Assembly: GCA_009829735.1 (NCBI GenBank)
Contig: CM020619.1
Coordinates: 11,585,777-11,649,776, forward strand
DNA length: 64,000 bases
Direction of reading: 5' to 3'
DNA from: Pyropia yezoensis
Lineage: Eukaryota; Rhodophyta; Bangiophyceae; Bangiales; Bangiaceae
This document shows, in pieces, positions 10,692 through 20,326 of the stretch (its first letter is position 1; each line of letters begins with the position of its first letter). The position numbers were made by a program, and so were the translations under genes. The notes under the pieces are model-generated. The model did not search any database, was not told the DNA's origin, and worked only from the letters and a program-made list of their open reading frames with translations.

Positions 10692-11570
10692 ATGGACCCC
10701 TCGAGTATTGCTGGCGGGACCCCGGTCACTTCTGGGTCGACATCCGGCACCCCCAGTGTCGAGGCATGGAATCAGCTTACGACATTTGTGACGCAAATGC
10801 GTGACGAGCTCGAGGCACACAAGGTGGAATTGGAAGACACGAAGCAGCAGCTCGCCGAGACCAAGGCGAAAGCAGCCCGCGAGAACGCAAAACCCGCGCG
10901 GCCGAACAAGCCCGGGCTTTTCTCTGGCAAACCCGGGACCATTGAAGCGTGGTGCTCCCACATGGACTCCTACGTCCGGCTGAGTGAACCCGCCGAAGCG
11001 TGTCGTGTCGCTTGCACCTATCTCGATGGAGAAGCGTTCAACTGGTGGCATACCTATAGTCAGACTACAGACGTTTCGAGCTGGGACGCCTTCCGTGCTG
11101 CACTCATCCGGCGCTTCAGTCCCCTGAACAAGACGCAGGCGGCACGGGACAAGCTGCACGCATGGCGACAGATTAAGGACGTCGGGACGTTTAACAAGAC
11201 TTTCCTGAGCGTCGTCGTGGACATCCCAAACATCACTGAAGCGGAAAAGATTGACCGCTACACGCGAGGTCTGAAGCGGGACATCTGGCAGGCACTGTGC
11301 CTCAAGAACTACACTGAACTCGAGCCTCCAATGACAGACGCCCTGCGCGTAGAAGCTGCCAAGGCTGGAGCCTCGCGCTTCACGAACAACCTCAGCAGCA
11401 CCTCTGGGAAGCCGTCTGCGACGGGTGTCGTCCCCATGGACATTTCCAGCATCAAGGTCGAGAAGCTCACGCCCGAGAAGCGCCAGCGCTGTATGCGCGA
11501 GGGACTCTGCCTACGCTGTCGCGAAAAGGGGCACCTGGCAAAGGACTGCCCAAAAGGCCAGCGGAACTGA
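10692..11570 (+). CDS. gag: Retrotransposon Gag protein
   Basis: 292 residues from the ATG in AACGATGGACC. Residues about 45-70 are a Glu/Lys/Gln-rich coiled coil. Residues about 75-190 match the retrotransposon gag (capsid) family: the [11 protein letters not shown] start, then [13 protein letters not shown], the [16 protein letters not shown] motif and the DKLHAWRQ segment. A CCHC zinc knuckle lies at the end ([14 protein letters not shown], Cx2Cx4Hx4C). It would form the cytoplasmic virus-like particle and bind element RNA. The stop follows 5 codons after the knuckle, beside a slippery heptamer that could feed ribosomes into pol. The frame is intact. Confidence 0.9.
   Translation: MDPSSIAGGTPVTSGSTSGTPSVEAWNQLTTFVTQMRDELEAHKVELEDTKQQLAETKAKAARENAKPARPNKPGLFSGKPGTIEAWCSHMDSYVRLSEPAEACRVACTYLDGEAFNWWHTYSQTTDVSSWDAFRAALIRRFSPLNKTQAARDKLHAWRQIKDVGTFNKTFLSVVVDIPNITEAEKIDRYTRGLKRDIWQALCLKNYTELEPPMTDALRVEAAKAGASRFTNNLSSTSGKPSATGVVPMDISSIKVEKLTPEKRQRCMREGLCLRCREKGHLAKDCPKGQRN
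11549..11555 (+). promoter_or_regulatory. Candidate -1 ribosomal frameshift heptamer, C CCA AAA
   Basis: In the gag frame the codons read TGC-CCA-AAA-GGC, giving the heptamer C CCA AAA, which fits the X XXY YYZ rule. It lies 12 bases before the gag stop codon, and pol is in the -1 frame and open across it. Downstream I see only a weak hairpin (ACCGT..ACGGT, about 11578-11595), more distant than usual. Confidence 0.55.
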
Positions 11571-13840
11571 AGCAGCAACCGTCGTCAACAACGGTGAAAG
11601 ATGCTCCTTTGGTTCCGGAAAACAAATCGTCACCCTTTGAAGGCCCGCGTCTCGGGCTACTGCTTTCTACTGCTTCTGTCAATGGCCATGTTGTGAAGGT
11701 GCTGTTCGACGACGGGTCTCCCATCAACGTCGTCTCCAGGCGCCTCATGAAAACCCTGAATGTCAAGACCACTGAAACGGACTTCGCGGAAAACGTGCCC
11801 GATGGACGTTCCCACGTACTCGCTGAAACCATCGAACCCTTAGAGATTCACATCGGCCTTTACCAAGAACGACTACGGTTCGCCGTATGCGACCTCAGTG
11901 CGTACGACGTTATCCTCGGTAAGAAATGGCGCGATGACAAGGGCGCCAAGATCAACAACAAGAAGAACAAGATATCCTTTAAGTTCAACCACAAGAATAT
12001 TTCTATCACCGCCTCCCTCAAGAAACCGGAGGGCCTCATTAGCCGGCAACGACTCGCATGTGACCTCATCCAAAGGACCCCTGTATTCGCCATCTACCTG
12101 CAGTCTGAAGACCCCTCAAGCAGCTTTGACATCAACTCCATCATTATGGGAGAAGCTGAGGACAAAAATGAAGTCCAACAGATTCTCAAGGAGTACGCTG
12201 ACGTCTTCCCGGCTGAGCTCCCGGACGGACTCCCTCCCGAGCGTAGTCACAAGTTTAGCATCAAGCTGACCGACGACGCTGAACCACGTCGCAGCGGTAT
12301 TTACCGCCTCTCCGAGTGGGAACTCGATGGACTCAAGACGCAACTTGCGACCCTGATTCGGAAGGGATTCATCCAGCCAAGTGCCTCACCATGGGGCTCC
12401 TCCGTTCTATTTGCGGCGAAGAAGGACGGCGGCTGGCGGATGTGCATCGACTACCGAGCATTGAACAAGGCCACCATCAAGAATGCGTATCCTCTACCAC
12501 GTATCGATGACATCTTTGATCAACTACGAAAGGCCAAGTATTTCACGAAGATTGACCTCCGCTCTGGCTACCATCAGATCCGGCTGGACCCTGACACCAT
12601 CCCATTGACGGCGTTCCGGACCAAGTATGGATTCTACGAGTTTACTGTGCTACCCTTCGGACTGACGAACGCCCCCGCAGTCTTCATGAACTTGATGAAC
12701 GATGTGTTCAGACCCTACCTGTACGACTTCATCTGCGTCTACTTAGACGACATTTTGGTCTACAGCGAAACCTTTGAGGATCATCTCAAGCACCTGAGAA
12801 AAACCCTGGCCAAGCTACGAGACCACAAGCTTTACGCCAAGGCAAGTAAGTGCCAATTCGCTCGAACCACTGTCGATTACCTCGGCCACGTCATATCTGA
12901 CGCAGGCTTTTCCATGGAGGACCAGAAGGTCCAAGCCATTCGGACGTGGGCAACCCCCAAGAGCAAGAAGGACGTGCAGTCCTTCCTCGGTATGGTCAAC
13001 TTCTATCGCCGATTTATCAAGGGAATGGCCGCAGTTGCTACCCCTCTTACGAGGTTGACGGGGAAGGTCGACTTTGAGTGGACGCCGGACGCCCAAAAAG
13101 CCTTCGAGCAGCTGCGGACTCTGACAACAAGTGCACCGGTACGAAGGCCGTTTGACAAACGATATCCCATCTACGTGTCTACTGATGCCAGCGGGTATGC
13201 TATTGGCGCAGTCCTCGAACAAGACGACGGAAAGGGACGGCGTCCAGTGGCATTCTTCTCCCTGACCTTGAATATCCACGAACAACGCTACAGCATCCGC
13301 GAACGTGAGCTGCTCGCAGTGGTCCAAGCCATCCGGCACTGGCGCTGCTACCTCCACGGAAGACCCTTTGAGGTCCATACCGACCACGAGTCCCTGAGAT
13401 ACCTGCGAACCCAAGAAAGGCTGAACGACCGCCAAGTCAAGTGGCTTGAACTTCTGGACCAATTCCAGTTCAAGATTGTCCCGATCAAAGGCATCTCTAA
13501 CGCCGTAGCTGATGCTCTTTCCAGGCAACCCCAAGATGCCCCTGACAAGCACGAACCCAACCAAGATCTCCTTAGTCGAGTGCTGACCAAGACCATTGAC
13601 GAAACCCTCAAGAAAACTGAAATCAACAACCTCATGACCATCAACCAAAGTGATCGAGACCTTGCCACCCTAGAACAAGAGTACAAAGCGGACCCCGAAT
13701 TGGCCGACCTAGCCAAGGACCCGGTATCTCCCTACCGGCTTCATATGAGGTTGTTGAAACGAGGTGACCCGAAGAAGCAGAATGGCGTGGAGACGCCAGG
13801 CAGTCGCCGACCAGCTTCTCCACGTACGTTGCCCCGGTGA
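11555..13840 (+). CDS. pol: Pol polyprotein: protease, reverse transcriptase, RNase H (no integrase)
   Basis: The frame is open from inside gag and has no ATG near its start, consistent with expression as a Gag-Pol fusion. The aspartic protease comes first: [13 protein letters not shown] has DDG where DTG or DSG is usual, followed by the YDVILGKKW flap/core motif. The reverse transcriptase contains [16 protein letters not shown], the MCIDYRALN block, [13 protein letters not shown] with a catalytic Asp, the [10 protein letters not shown] block and YLDDILVYS with the catalytic pair. RNase H starts at [13 protein letters not shown], with Glu in [12 protein letters not shown] and Asp in HTDHESL, and ends near [10 protein letters not shown]. 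The last 30 residues look unrelated. Integrase is missing, so the copy could not integrate by itself. The DDG in the protease may reduce activity or be a family variant. Confidence 0.9.
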   Translation, partial: RPAELKQQPSSTTVKDAPLVPENKSSPFEGPRLGLLLSTASVNGHVVKVLFDDGSPINVVSRRLMKTLNVKTTETDFAENVPDGRSHVLAETIEPLEIHIGLYQERLRFAVCDLSAYDVILGKKWRDDKGAKINNKKNKISFKFNHKNISITASLKKPEGLISRQRLACDLIQRTPVFAIYLQSEDPSSSFDINSIIMGEAEDKNEVQQILKEYADVFPAELPDGLPPERSHKFSIKLTDDAEPRRSGIYRLSEWELDGLKTQLATLIRKGFIQPSASPWGSSVLFAAKKDGGWRMCIDYRALNKATIKNAYPLPRIDDIFDQLRKAKYFTKIDLRSGYHQIRLDPDTIPLTAFRTKYGFYEFTVLPFGLTNAPAVFMNLMNDVFRPYLYDFICVYLDDILVYSETFEDHLKHLRKTLAKLRDHKLYAKASKCQFARTTVDYLGHVISDAGFSMEDQKVQAIRTWATPKSKKDVQSFLGMVNFYRRFIKGMAAVATPLTRLTGKVDFEWTPDAQKAFEQLRTLTTSAPVRRPFDKRYPIYVSTDASGYAIGAVLEQDDGKGRRPVAFFSLTLNIHEQRYSIRERELLAVVQAIRHWRCYLHGRPFEVHTDHESLRYLRTQERLNDRQVKWLELLDQFQFKIVPIKGISNAVADALSRQPQDAPDKHEPNQDLLSRVLTKTIDETLKKTEINNLMTINQSDRDLATLEQEYKADPELADLAKDPVSPYRLHMRLLKRGDPKKQNGVETPGSRRPASPRTLPR

Positions 13841-15370
13841 TGCCGCCGTCGGCACTGACCTGCAGGTGCCGCTGGAGGAAGTGAGGGCCAGGTCGGTGCT
13901 GCCACAGAGCTCACAATCCATGGCGGAGGGGGGGGGAGAGGGGGCGGCGACGGGGAGGGGGGGCAGGAACGGGACGAGTCAAGGGTACCAGGCGGAGCCG
14001 AACGATTGAAAGGATACATGGGGTAGGAACACGACGAAGGGCACAAGGTGGAGCCGAAAGAGTGGGGAAGAAGCTTCTCCTTCGAAGGAGCGCGTACAAG
14101 CTGAGCGCGGCGATGACTGGGCCAAAAGCTGCCGAAGCCGGTCGTCCACCAGCGCAGCAACAAACCAAGTGTTGAATTTTCGCGCGCACACGATCCTCTG
14201 TTCCCTGTCCCATGCCACTACACTCGCTGGGACGAGGACGGGGCCGCCCACAATGCAGCAGCGCCACCCAGCGTGAGCCCTTCCAACGCGCGCGCGGGCA
14301 GGAAGGGGCGTCCGCCATTGCCCAACCACCATTGTCGTCCCCTGTGGCCCGCCGCAGGCTCTGGGCTGCCGCGCACGGCGACCACCGTGCAAAGGCTGCT
14401 CCTGGCCCGGGTGCCTGTGCGCCCGGCTGGTTGACGCGCGCTCAGCGTGCCTTCCCGCCACCCGCGGCCACCCGCGTCCTCCACCATCGAGCTCATCACA
14501 TTCCGTGGCCGCCCAGATGCTCGGCAGGCACCACGTCTGGAACTCCCACGGCACCCCTGCGACTAGAACACAACTGCGCCAAACACGTAGTTCGACGCTG
14601 GCCGCCCCATAGCTCCGCCGTGGGATATTCGCAGCCCGCAGAGTCTGGGTGTAGTGAAAGGGTGCACTACGTCTGCGCCGCAGACATGATGCACCCCGTA
14701 ACCACCCCCGCGGCGGCCGCCGCCACAATGCAGCCCTTCACCACCCCCGCCGCCGCCGCCGTACCCCCCGCCTCCCCAGCCTCCGTCACTGCCGCAAAAA
14801 CCATGGCGTTCCGCCGCCCACAACGAGCGACCCCCGCCCTTCTTCATATGGCTGCCCTACTCAGATGCGCGACCGTAGGCCCACCGACTGCTGCATGACG
14901 GCTGTCCCCGAGCGCGAGCACCGACAGCTGACGCCACGCGCGGGCACATACTTGCGGAGCGGCCGCCCACCGTGGCAGGTGACCTGCCCGAAACGCAGGC
15001 AGCCGAGATCCGCGCAGGCTGGGGCCGCCGCGCGCATCAGCATGACGCTCACCGCCACCCCACACACCACCGCGAATGGTGTGAACGTGCCAAAGCCCAT
15101 CAGCATAGTGCCTGGCGGCGGCAGCCCAAATGATTCCACACCCCCACCTCGACGCAGTTGCACAATCGGAGGATGTCACGTGGGAGGGGGGCGCGCGACT
15201 ACCAACCAACGCAATCACACCAACCATCGCATCCCCCATCGTCTGCGTCGTCCCGCCCGCCACTCTCCCCTTCGCCCAACACCGGCAACCGCCACAAAAG
15301 ACGAGTGCGACATGGAGACGCGTCACTGAGTTCACCCGCGCGCACTACTTCATACGAAGGGCGCCACACG
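13841..15370. other. Region without a supportable gene
   Basis: Frames on both strands are open but show no domain, and none starts convincingly. A G-rich run lies at 13921-13970 and (GCC)n stretches around 14700-14770. It separates the truncated retroelement from the 3' end of the NB-ARC/TPR gene. Confidence 0.4.
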
Positions 15371-18300
15371 TCACGCCCCTTGAATCGTCACGCCAAGCGC
15401 AAGCCTGTGGCACCCAATGGCCGCCTCCACGTTGGTCACCTTGCCTCCGGCAACGCGGTTGCAGTACATTGCACCAAGGTTGTTCTGCGTAACGGCCCAG
15501 TCCAGCGGCGCCGCCTCCCGCGTCCTCACCTCCAGCGCCAGCCGGTAGCACGCCATGGCCGCCTCCATGTTGCCCGCCTTGTCGCCTGTGATGCGGTCGC
15601 CGTACGCATTGCCCAGGTTGTTCTGCGCCATCGCCCAGTCCAGCGGTGCAGCCTCCCGCGTCCAGACCTCAAGCGCCAGCCGGTAGCACGCCATGGCTGC
15701 CTCAATGTTGGCCGCCTTGTCTCCGGCAACGCGGTTGCGGAATGTTGCGCCAAGGTTGTTCTGCGTCGTGGCCCAGTCCAGCGGCGCCGCCTCCCGCGTC
15801 CTCACCTCCAGCGCCAGCCGGTAGCACGCCATGGCCGCCTCCATGTTGCCCGCCTTGTCGCCTGTAATGCGGTCGCCGTACGCATTGCCCAGGTTGTTCT
15901 GCGTCATGGCCCAGTCCAGCGGCGCCACCTCCCGCGTCCAGACCTCAAGCGCCAGCCGGTAGCACGCTATGGCCGCCTTAATGTTGGCCGCCTTGTCTCC
16001 GGCAACGCGGTTTCGGTACGTTGCGCCAAAGTTTTTTTGCGTCCTGGCCCAGTCTAGCGGCGCCGCCTCCCGCGTCCTCACCTCCAGCGCCAGCCGGTAG
16101 CACGCCATGGCCGCCTCCATGTTGCCCGCCTTGTCGCCTGTAATGCGGTCGCCGTACGCATTGCCCAGGTTGTTCTGCGTCATGGCCCAGTCCAGCGGCG
16201 CCGCCTCCCGCGTCCTCACCTCCAACGCCAGCCGGTAGCACGCCATGGCTGCCTCAATGTTGGCCGCCTTGTCGCCTGTAACGCTGTTTCTATACGCAAG
16301 TCCAAGGTTGTTCTGCGTCGTGGCCCACTTCAGCGGCAACCCCTCCCGCGTCCTGACCTCCAGCGCCAGCCGGTAGCACGCCATGGCCGCCTCCATGTTG
16401 ACCGACTTGTCGCCTGTAACGCGGTCGGCGTACGCACATCCCAGGTTGTTCTGCGTCATGGCCCAGTCCAGCGGTGCCGCCTCCCGCGTCCAGACCTCCA
16501 GCGCCAGCCGGTAGCACGCCATGGCCGCTTCCATGTTGGCCGCCCTATCGCCGGCGACGCGGGCACTGTACACACGCCCAAGGGCGTCGTGCACCCTGGC
16601 TTTCGCCGCTGGCATCCGCTGCACCTCGTGCTCTGCGTTGTTAACCACGCAGAGCAGCGCGGCCAGCACAACCCCCAAGTCTGCCTGGTACGCGAGCGGC
16701 GAGGACGTCCGTAGACGTACTGCACCCCAGTGAGGCCTCGCCAAAGACACCAACACGCCGACGTCTCCGCTCTCCCTGGCGTGCCGGGCCACGTGGTCGA
16801 ACAAGTAGCCATCGTCTGTGGCGTTCGCCATGTCAAAGAAGCGCATCCCATCCATCACAAACCCGCCACTGCCCACCGCCTCCATGTAGCTGCCGAGCAT
16901 TCGGCCGTGTGTGGCACCACAGTCGACCCCCAGCAATCTCCGTGCGTACGTGGACACCACGGGGTGCAAAATGACGGCCACTGTCTCCCCAGGCTCAGCA
17001 CAAACCACCGAGCGCAGGAGCCCAGCGCAGACCAGGGTGTCCACCAGCCCAGCCACGGCGCGGTGCGCGACCGTCTCGAAGTCATCGCCCCCACCACGGT
17101 CAGCCAGCAGCACGTTCGCATCAGCGCTGACGACCAGCAGCTGCCGCCACAGCCGTGACAGCACGCCCACGCCCACGTCAACGCTCGATGGCATGATGCC
17201 GAGAGCCGCAAACGCTGACCGGCTTACCGCATCGGGAAGCAGCGCCAGGCTCGTAGCCAGCGTGGCGCGCACCGACGACCGGAGGTCCAGGCAGCTGTTT
17301 GGTGTCCCAAAGTCAGGCGCCATCCATCGCTCCTCAAGTGTATCCACGACCAGCCGCCACGCCCTCCTGCGACCAATCATGGCACCCACAATGCTGAGCG
17401 ACAGCGCATGCCGCTCCGTCTTTATCAACACGCGCCGTACCCACGCTGCGTCCTCGGTGGGGGAAAACGGGGGAACACCCACCACCACCCGCCGGCCCAT
17501 CGCCTTTGCCAACAGCATGCGGGCGTCCAGGTCGGGGAGCTCATCAATGGTCACCAGCTGAGAGTCCACCGCGTCCACGACAGACTCAGAGCGGGTGGTA
17601 AACAGGACGGGAGTGCCCGGCGGCACAACCCGCAGCAGCTGCTGCAGCAAGTCAATCTTGGTGTACACCATGTCGTCAATGATGACCAGCCACTGCGCTG
17701 CAACTGCCGGCAGCACCGACTCCACATAACCCGCCGCCATGCCAACCACAGTAGTGGGCGTACCTTCAGGCCTATTGGAGACAGACAGCAGCCGCTCAGC
17801 GAGGTCCCGCCCGCAAAAGCGAAACACCAGCGCCACCACCGCGTCCACAAGGGTCTGCGGGGAGGACACGTCTCCGAGCTGCACCCACACCCTGCCCCGC
17901 GCGAACAGGCTACAAACCTCTTCACTGGTTGCCACGCCTGCGCACGCCGTGGATTTGCCGCTGCCACCAATCCCGCAGACGCCCAGACGAGGGGCCTCGT
18001 CGCCCTCGCCCACGACATAGTCCCGCAGCGCGGCGAGCAGGGTGTGCTCCACGCGACCCGGCGTGGCCACTCCCGCCACATAGCCCCGGTCGGGGACGCG
18101 GACGTCAAAACGAGCGTCCAGCTCCAAGTGAGGCGCGGATGTCTGGCCTGCACGGACATCGCATCTCACGTTGGACAAATTCTTGCGGAGCAGGTTCAGC
18201 CCATCCGTCACTTCTTGCTTGAATGCACTCTCCTCCGTCATGACAAGCAACTCTGCGTGTAGCTCGTCCAACTTCGCCTCCCACCCGCGCACCTCGCCGT

Positions 18301-20326
18301 CCAGCAGTGCGCTCTTGACACGGCTGGAAAAAAAAGACACCTCCACACCCCCCAGCACAGCCTCGAGGCGCCCAAGTAGGCCCCACAGCCGCTCCAAGTG
18401 TGCCTCCGTGAAGTCCGCTTGAGGGCGCTGCATCACCTCCACGGTGCGGCTCAGCACGCAGTTAAGCATGTCCTTGCACCTGTCCGTCACGCCCGCCCGG
18501 ATGGCGCCGTGCTCGCCGGCAAGCATCAAGAAGGCCCCCGTCTGCGCAGCAAGCAGCGCATGACGGATGGCAGCCCCCACCACGGGCACCCCACTGACTT
18601 GGTCAGCTGCGTCGGCGACCTTCATTGTGGTGCATGCGACCGCCTTGGCAAGCTCCGACGGCGAAGCAATCCAAGTGGATACGACAAGGACGCCCCGTCG
18701 CCCGCAACCTCCCAGCGTCGTCGCCTCAGCAGTGGCCGTGGCGCCGCAAGACGAGAGCAGGCGCGGCACCATCGCGGTCAGAAGCGCGTCCTGGGCCAAC
18801 CCCGGCGTGTCGTCACTGCCCACTGCCGACGATAACAGCGAAGGCCACGGATGGAGTAACGTCTCCGCCGCCACTGCCCACTCTGCAGCCACCGCGGACG
18901 ATGGTGCCTCCAACAGCAGCGTCAGGTCCTCAATGACCGGCGTGGTGCTGTGCTTCTTCCCCCGCACCAGCAGGAGGCGACTGGTGTGGGCCACCCCAGC
19001 GGCGGCCGCCTCGGCCGGCAGCGCCAGTCGCAGCTCCGCCGCCTCCCGCCCCAGCAGCACACACTGCGGATGTCGGGCCCGGAACGCTTCAACCGACACG
19101 GGTGCGACGCCTTTGCTCGAGTTCTCCACAAAATACAGTGCGCGCCCGAGGCAAGCGTGCACGATCTTGCCACGCCGAAACGCCAACGTCCGCGGTGCGC
19201 GCCACACCAAACGGAAAGAGGCTATCGGAAACTCCTCCCCACCCACGTGAGTAGTGCGCGCACTGCCCGCGCTCACGGCCGCCGCGACCGCTACCGCTCC
19301 GCGCTGCTCGGCCGAGCCGCCGCCACAAGTTTGTCCCTCTCCAGGATCATGGGCAGAGGCGCCCCCGCCGTCATCCGCCGCCTCTCGCAACGGCGACCCC
19401 ATCGGTGAGCAGCCGCTCCCGCCCTTGGTGACAGCTGCCCTCTCGGTCGCGGTTGGGGGCTTGGCGGGATGCCCAGCCTGCCCTCCCCCACCCACGACCA
19501 AGCCCGCCCCGCGGCTGCCCGTGCAGGCGGCTGGCACACTAGCGCCACCCAAGTTGACAGCTGCCTTCAGTTGCGCGTCCGCAACGGGGCCCCCCCCAGA
19601 GCCCGCCACCGCGCTCGCGACTGCCTGCCGCTCGCCAGTGCCACCCGCGTCCGCCCATGGATGTTGGACGCCTGCCGTCACCGCCGCCGGCAGCTCTTGG
19701 CCGCCGGCTGCCGCCGCCGACGTCACCCTCGGCCCATTCCGCGGCCGCCGGAGATTGCCGCCTCTGCCGCCTCCGTGGCAACCGCCCGCGAAGCAGGCGG
19801 CCCACCAGGGGGCCATTGCGGTGTACGGTACGGTGCGGCCGTCGACGGGTAGGCCGGCACGCACCCCCCCCCCCGCTGCCCACCCGCCCCCCCCAGTGGC
19901 CGCGCAGACGCGGGCCCCGGACGGGTGGGCGGGGGGCGAGCCGCGGCGGCGGCAGCGAGAGGGGACCACGCGGCAGAACGTTCCTGGGGTCCTCCCGTGG
20001 TGCCCCGGGCGCGACCGTCGTGTCGCCGCCACGGCGGTGGCGCACCGCCGAAAGACAAAGCGGGCGGGGAGATGGAGGGGGAGAGCGGGGGGTGAGAGGA
20101 GGGAACCAGGGCAAGAGGAGCGGCTGCCGCGACGTGTCTGCACCAGACGCGACAGCCACTCTGTCGCGCCGGCGCGCCCGAGGCGGGACAGCAGCCGCCT
20201 CGTCCCCACGGCGGCAGGGTCACGGCGGCCCAACTCCAGGGGGCGGACGGGAAGGCCGGGGGGAACAGAGAGCAGAGCAGTGCGGCGGCCACAATGCGCC
20301 CCAGGCTGCTCACCCTGACGGCGCAC
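15371..20326 (-). CDS. STAND NTPase: NB-ARC domain with C-terminal TPR array
   Basis: A minus-strand frame of up to 1,651 residues. The first 300-350 residues are Ala/Gly/Arg-rich and may be untranslated; ATGs at 19816 or 19402 are plausible starts (1,343 residues from the latter). An alpha-helical N-terminal domain follows (IASFRLVWRAPRTLAFRRG onward). The NB-ARC ATPase comes next: Walker A GIGGSGKST (17949-17975), Walker B WLVIIDDM (17670-17693) and a TTRS sensor motif (about 17595). A winged-helix-like region follows, and then eight full and one partial 46-residue TPR units to the stop. This architecture is that of signal-transduction ATPases that oligomerise on ligand binding, as in plant and fungal innate immunity, programmed death and cyanobacterial TPR-NTPases. 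No intron is needed. The ligand and effector are unknown; the N-terminal domain is not a TIR, kinase or caspase by eye. Confidence 0.8.
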   Translation of the reverse strand: MRRQGEQPGAHCGRRTALLSVPPGLPVRPLELGRRDPAAVGTRRLLSRLGRAGATEWLSRLVQTRRGSRSSCPGSLLSPPALPLHLPARFVFRRCATAVAATRRSRPGHHGRTPGTFCRVVPSRCRRRGSPPAHPSGARVCAATGGGGWAAGGGVRAGLPVDGRTVPYTAMAPWWAACFAGGCHGGGRGGNLRRPRNGPRVTSAAAAGGQELPAAVTAGVQHPWADAGGTGERQAVASAVAGSGGGPVADAQLKAAVNLGGASVPAACTGSRGAGLVVGGGGQAGHPAKPPTATERAAVTKGGSGCSPMGSPLREAADDGGGASAHDPGEGQTCGGGSAEQRGAVAVAAAVSAGSARTTHVGGEEFPIASFRLVWRAPRTLAFRRGKIVHACLGRALYFVENSSKGVAPVSVEAFRARHPQCVLLGREAAELRLALPAEAAAAGVAHTSRLLLVRGKKHSTTPVIEDLTLLLEAPSSAVAAEWAVAAETLLHPWPSLLSSAVGSDDTPGLAQDALLTAMVPRLLSSCGATATAEATTLGGCGRRGVLVVSTWIASPSELAKAVACTTMKVADAADQVSGVPVVGAAIRHALLAAQTGAFLMLAGEHGAIRAGVTDRCKDMLNCVLSRTVEVMQRPQADFTEAHLERLWGLLGRLEAVLGGVEVSFFSSRVKSALLDGEVRGWEAKLDELHAELLVMTEESAFKQEVTDGLNLLRKNLSNVRCDVRAGQTSAPHLELDARFDVRVPDRGYVAGVATPGRVEHTLLAALRDYVVGEGDEAPRLGVCGIGGSGKSTACAGVATSEEVCSLFARGRVWVQLGDVSSPQTLVDAVVALVFRFCGRDLAERLLSVSNRPEGTPTTVVGMAAGYVESVLPAVAAQWLVIIDDMVYTKIDLLQQLLRVVPPGTPVLFTTRSESVVDAVDSQLVTIDELPDLDARMLLAKAMGRRVVVGVPPFSPTEDAAWVRRVLIKTERHALSLSIVGAMIGRRRAWRLVVDTLEERWMAPDFGTPNSCLDLRSSVRATLATSLALLPDAVSRSAFAALGIMPSSVDVGVGVLSRLWRQLLVVSADANVLLADRGGGDDFETVAHRAVAGLVDTLVCAGLLRSVVCAEPGETVAVILHPVVSTYARRLLGVDCGATHGRMLGSYMEAVGSGGFVMDGMRFFDMANATDDGYLFDHVARHARESGDVGVLVSLARPHWGAVRLRTSSPLAYQADLGVVLAALLCVVNNAEHEVQRMPAAKARVHDALGRVYSARVAGDRAANMEAAMACYRLALEVWTREAAPLDWAMTQNNLGCAYADRVTGDKSVNMEAAMACYRLALEVRTREGLPLKWATTQNNLGLAYRNSVTGDKAANIEAAMACYRLALEVRTREAAPLDWAMTQNNLGNAYGDRITGDKAGNMEAAMACYRLALEVRTREAAPLDWARTQKNFGATYRNRVAGDKAANIKAAIACYRLALEVWTREVAPLDWAMTQNNLGNAYGDRITGDKAGNMEAAMACYRLALEVRTREAAPLDWATTQNNLGATFRNRVAGDKAANIEAAMACYRLALEVWTREAAPLDWAMAQNNLGNAYGDRITGDKAGNMEAAMACYRLALEVRTREAAPLDWAVTQNNLGAMYCNRVAGGKVTNVEAAIGCHRLALGVTIQGA
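15374..16558 (-). repeat. Coding repeat: eight and a half 46-residue TPR units (138 bp)
   Basis: Units share MEAAMACYRLALEV..TRE and PLDWAMTQNNLG. Units 3, 5 and 7 end NAYGDR; units 4, 6 and 8 end in variants of ATYRNR. The array therefore also has a 92-residue (276-bp) period. The last unit is truncated after 27 residues and reads to a stop (TIQGA). Confidence 0.9.

Larger units (their letters stand above)
10692..13800 (+). mobile_element. Ty3/gypsy-like LTR retrotransposon, 3'-truncated
   Basis: Gag (10692-11570) is followed by a -1 overlapping pol frame with protease, reverse transcriptase and RNase H in the order typical of the Ty3/gypsy group. The pol frame loses similarity to pol after about 13770 and ends at 13840 without an integrase zinc finger (HHCC) or DDE core. 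No 3' LTR was found, and no 5' LTR could be defined. The element is therefore incomplete as it stands, although the remaining frames have no internal stop. Confidence 0.85.
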
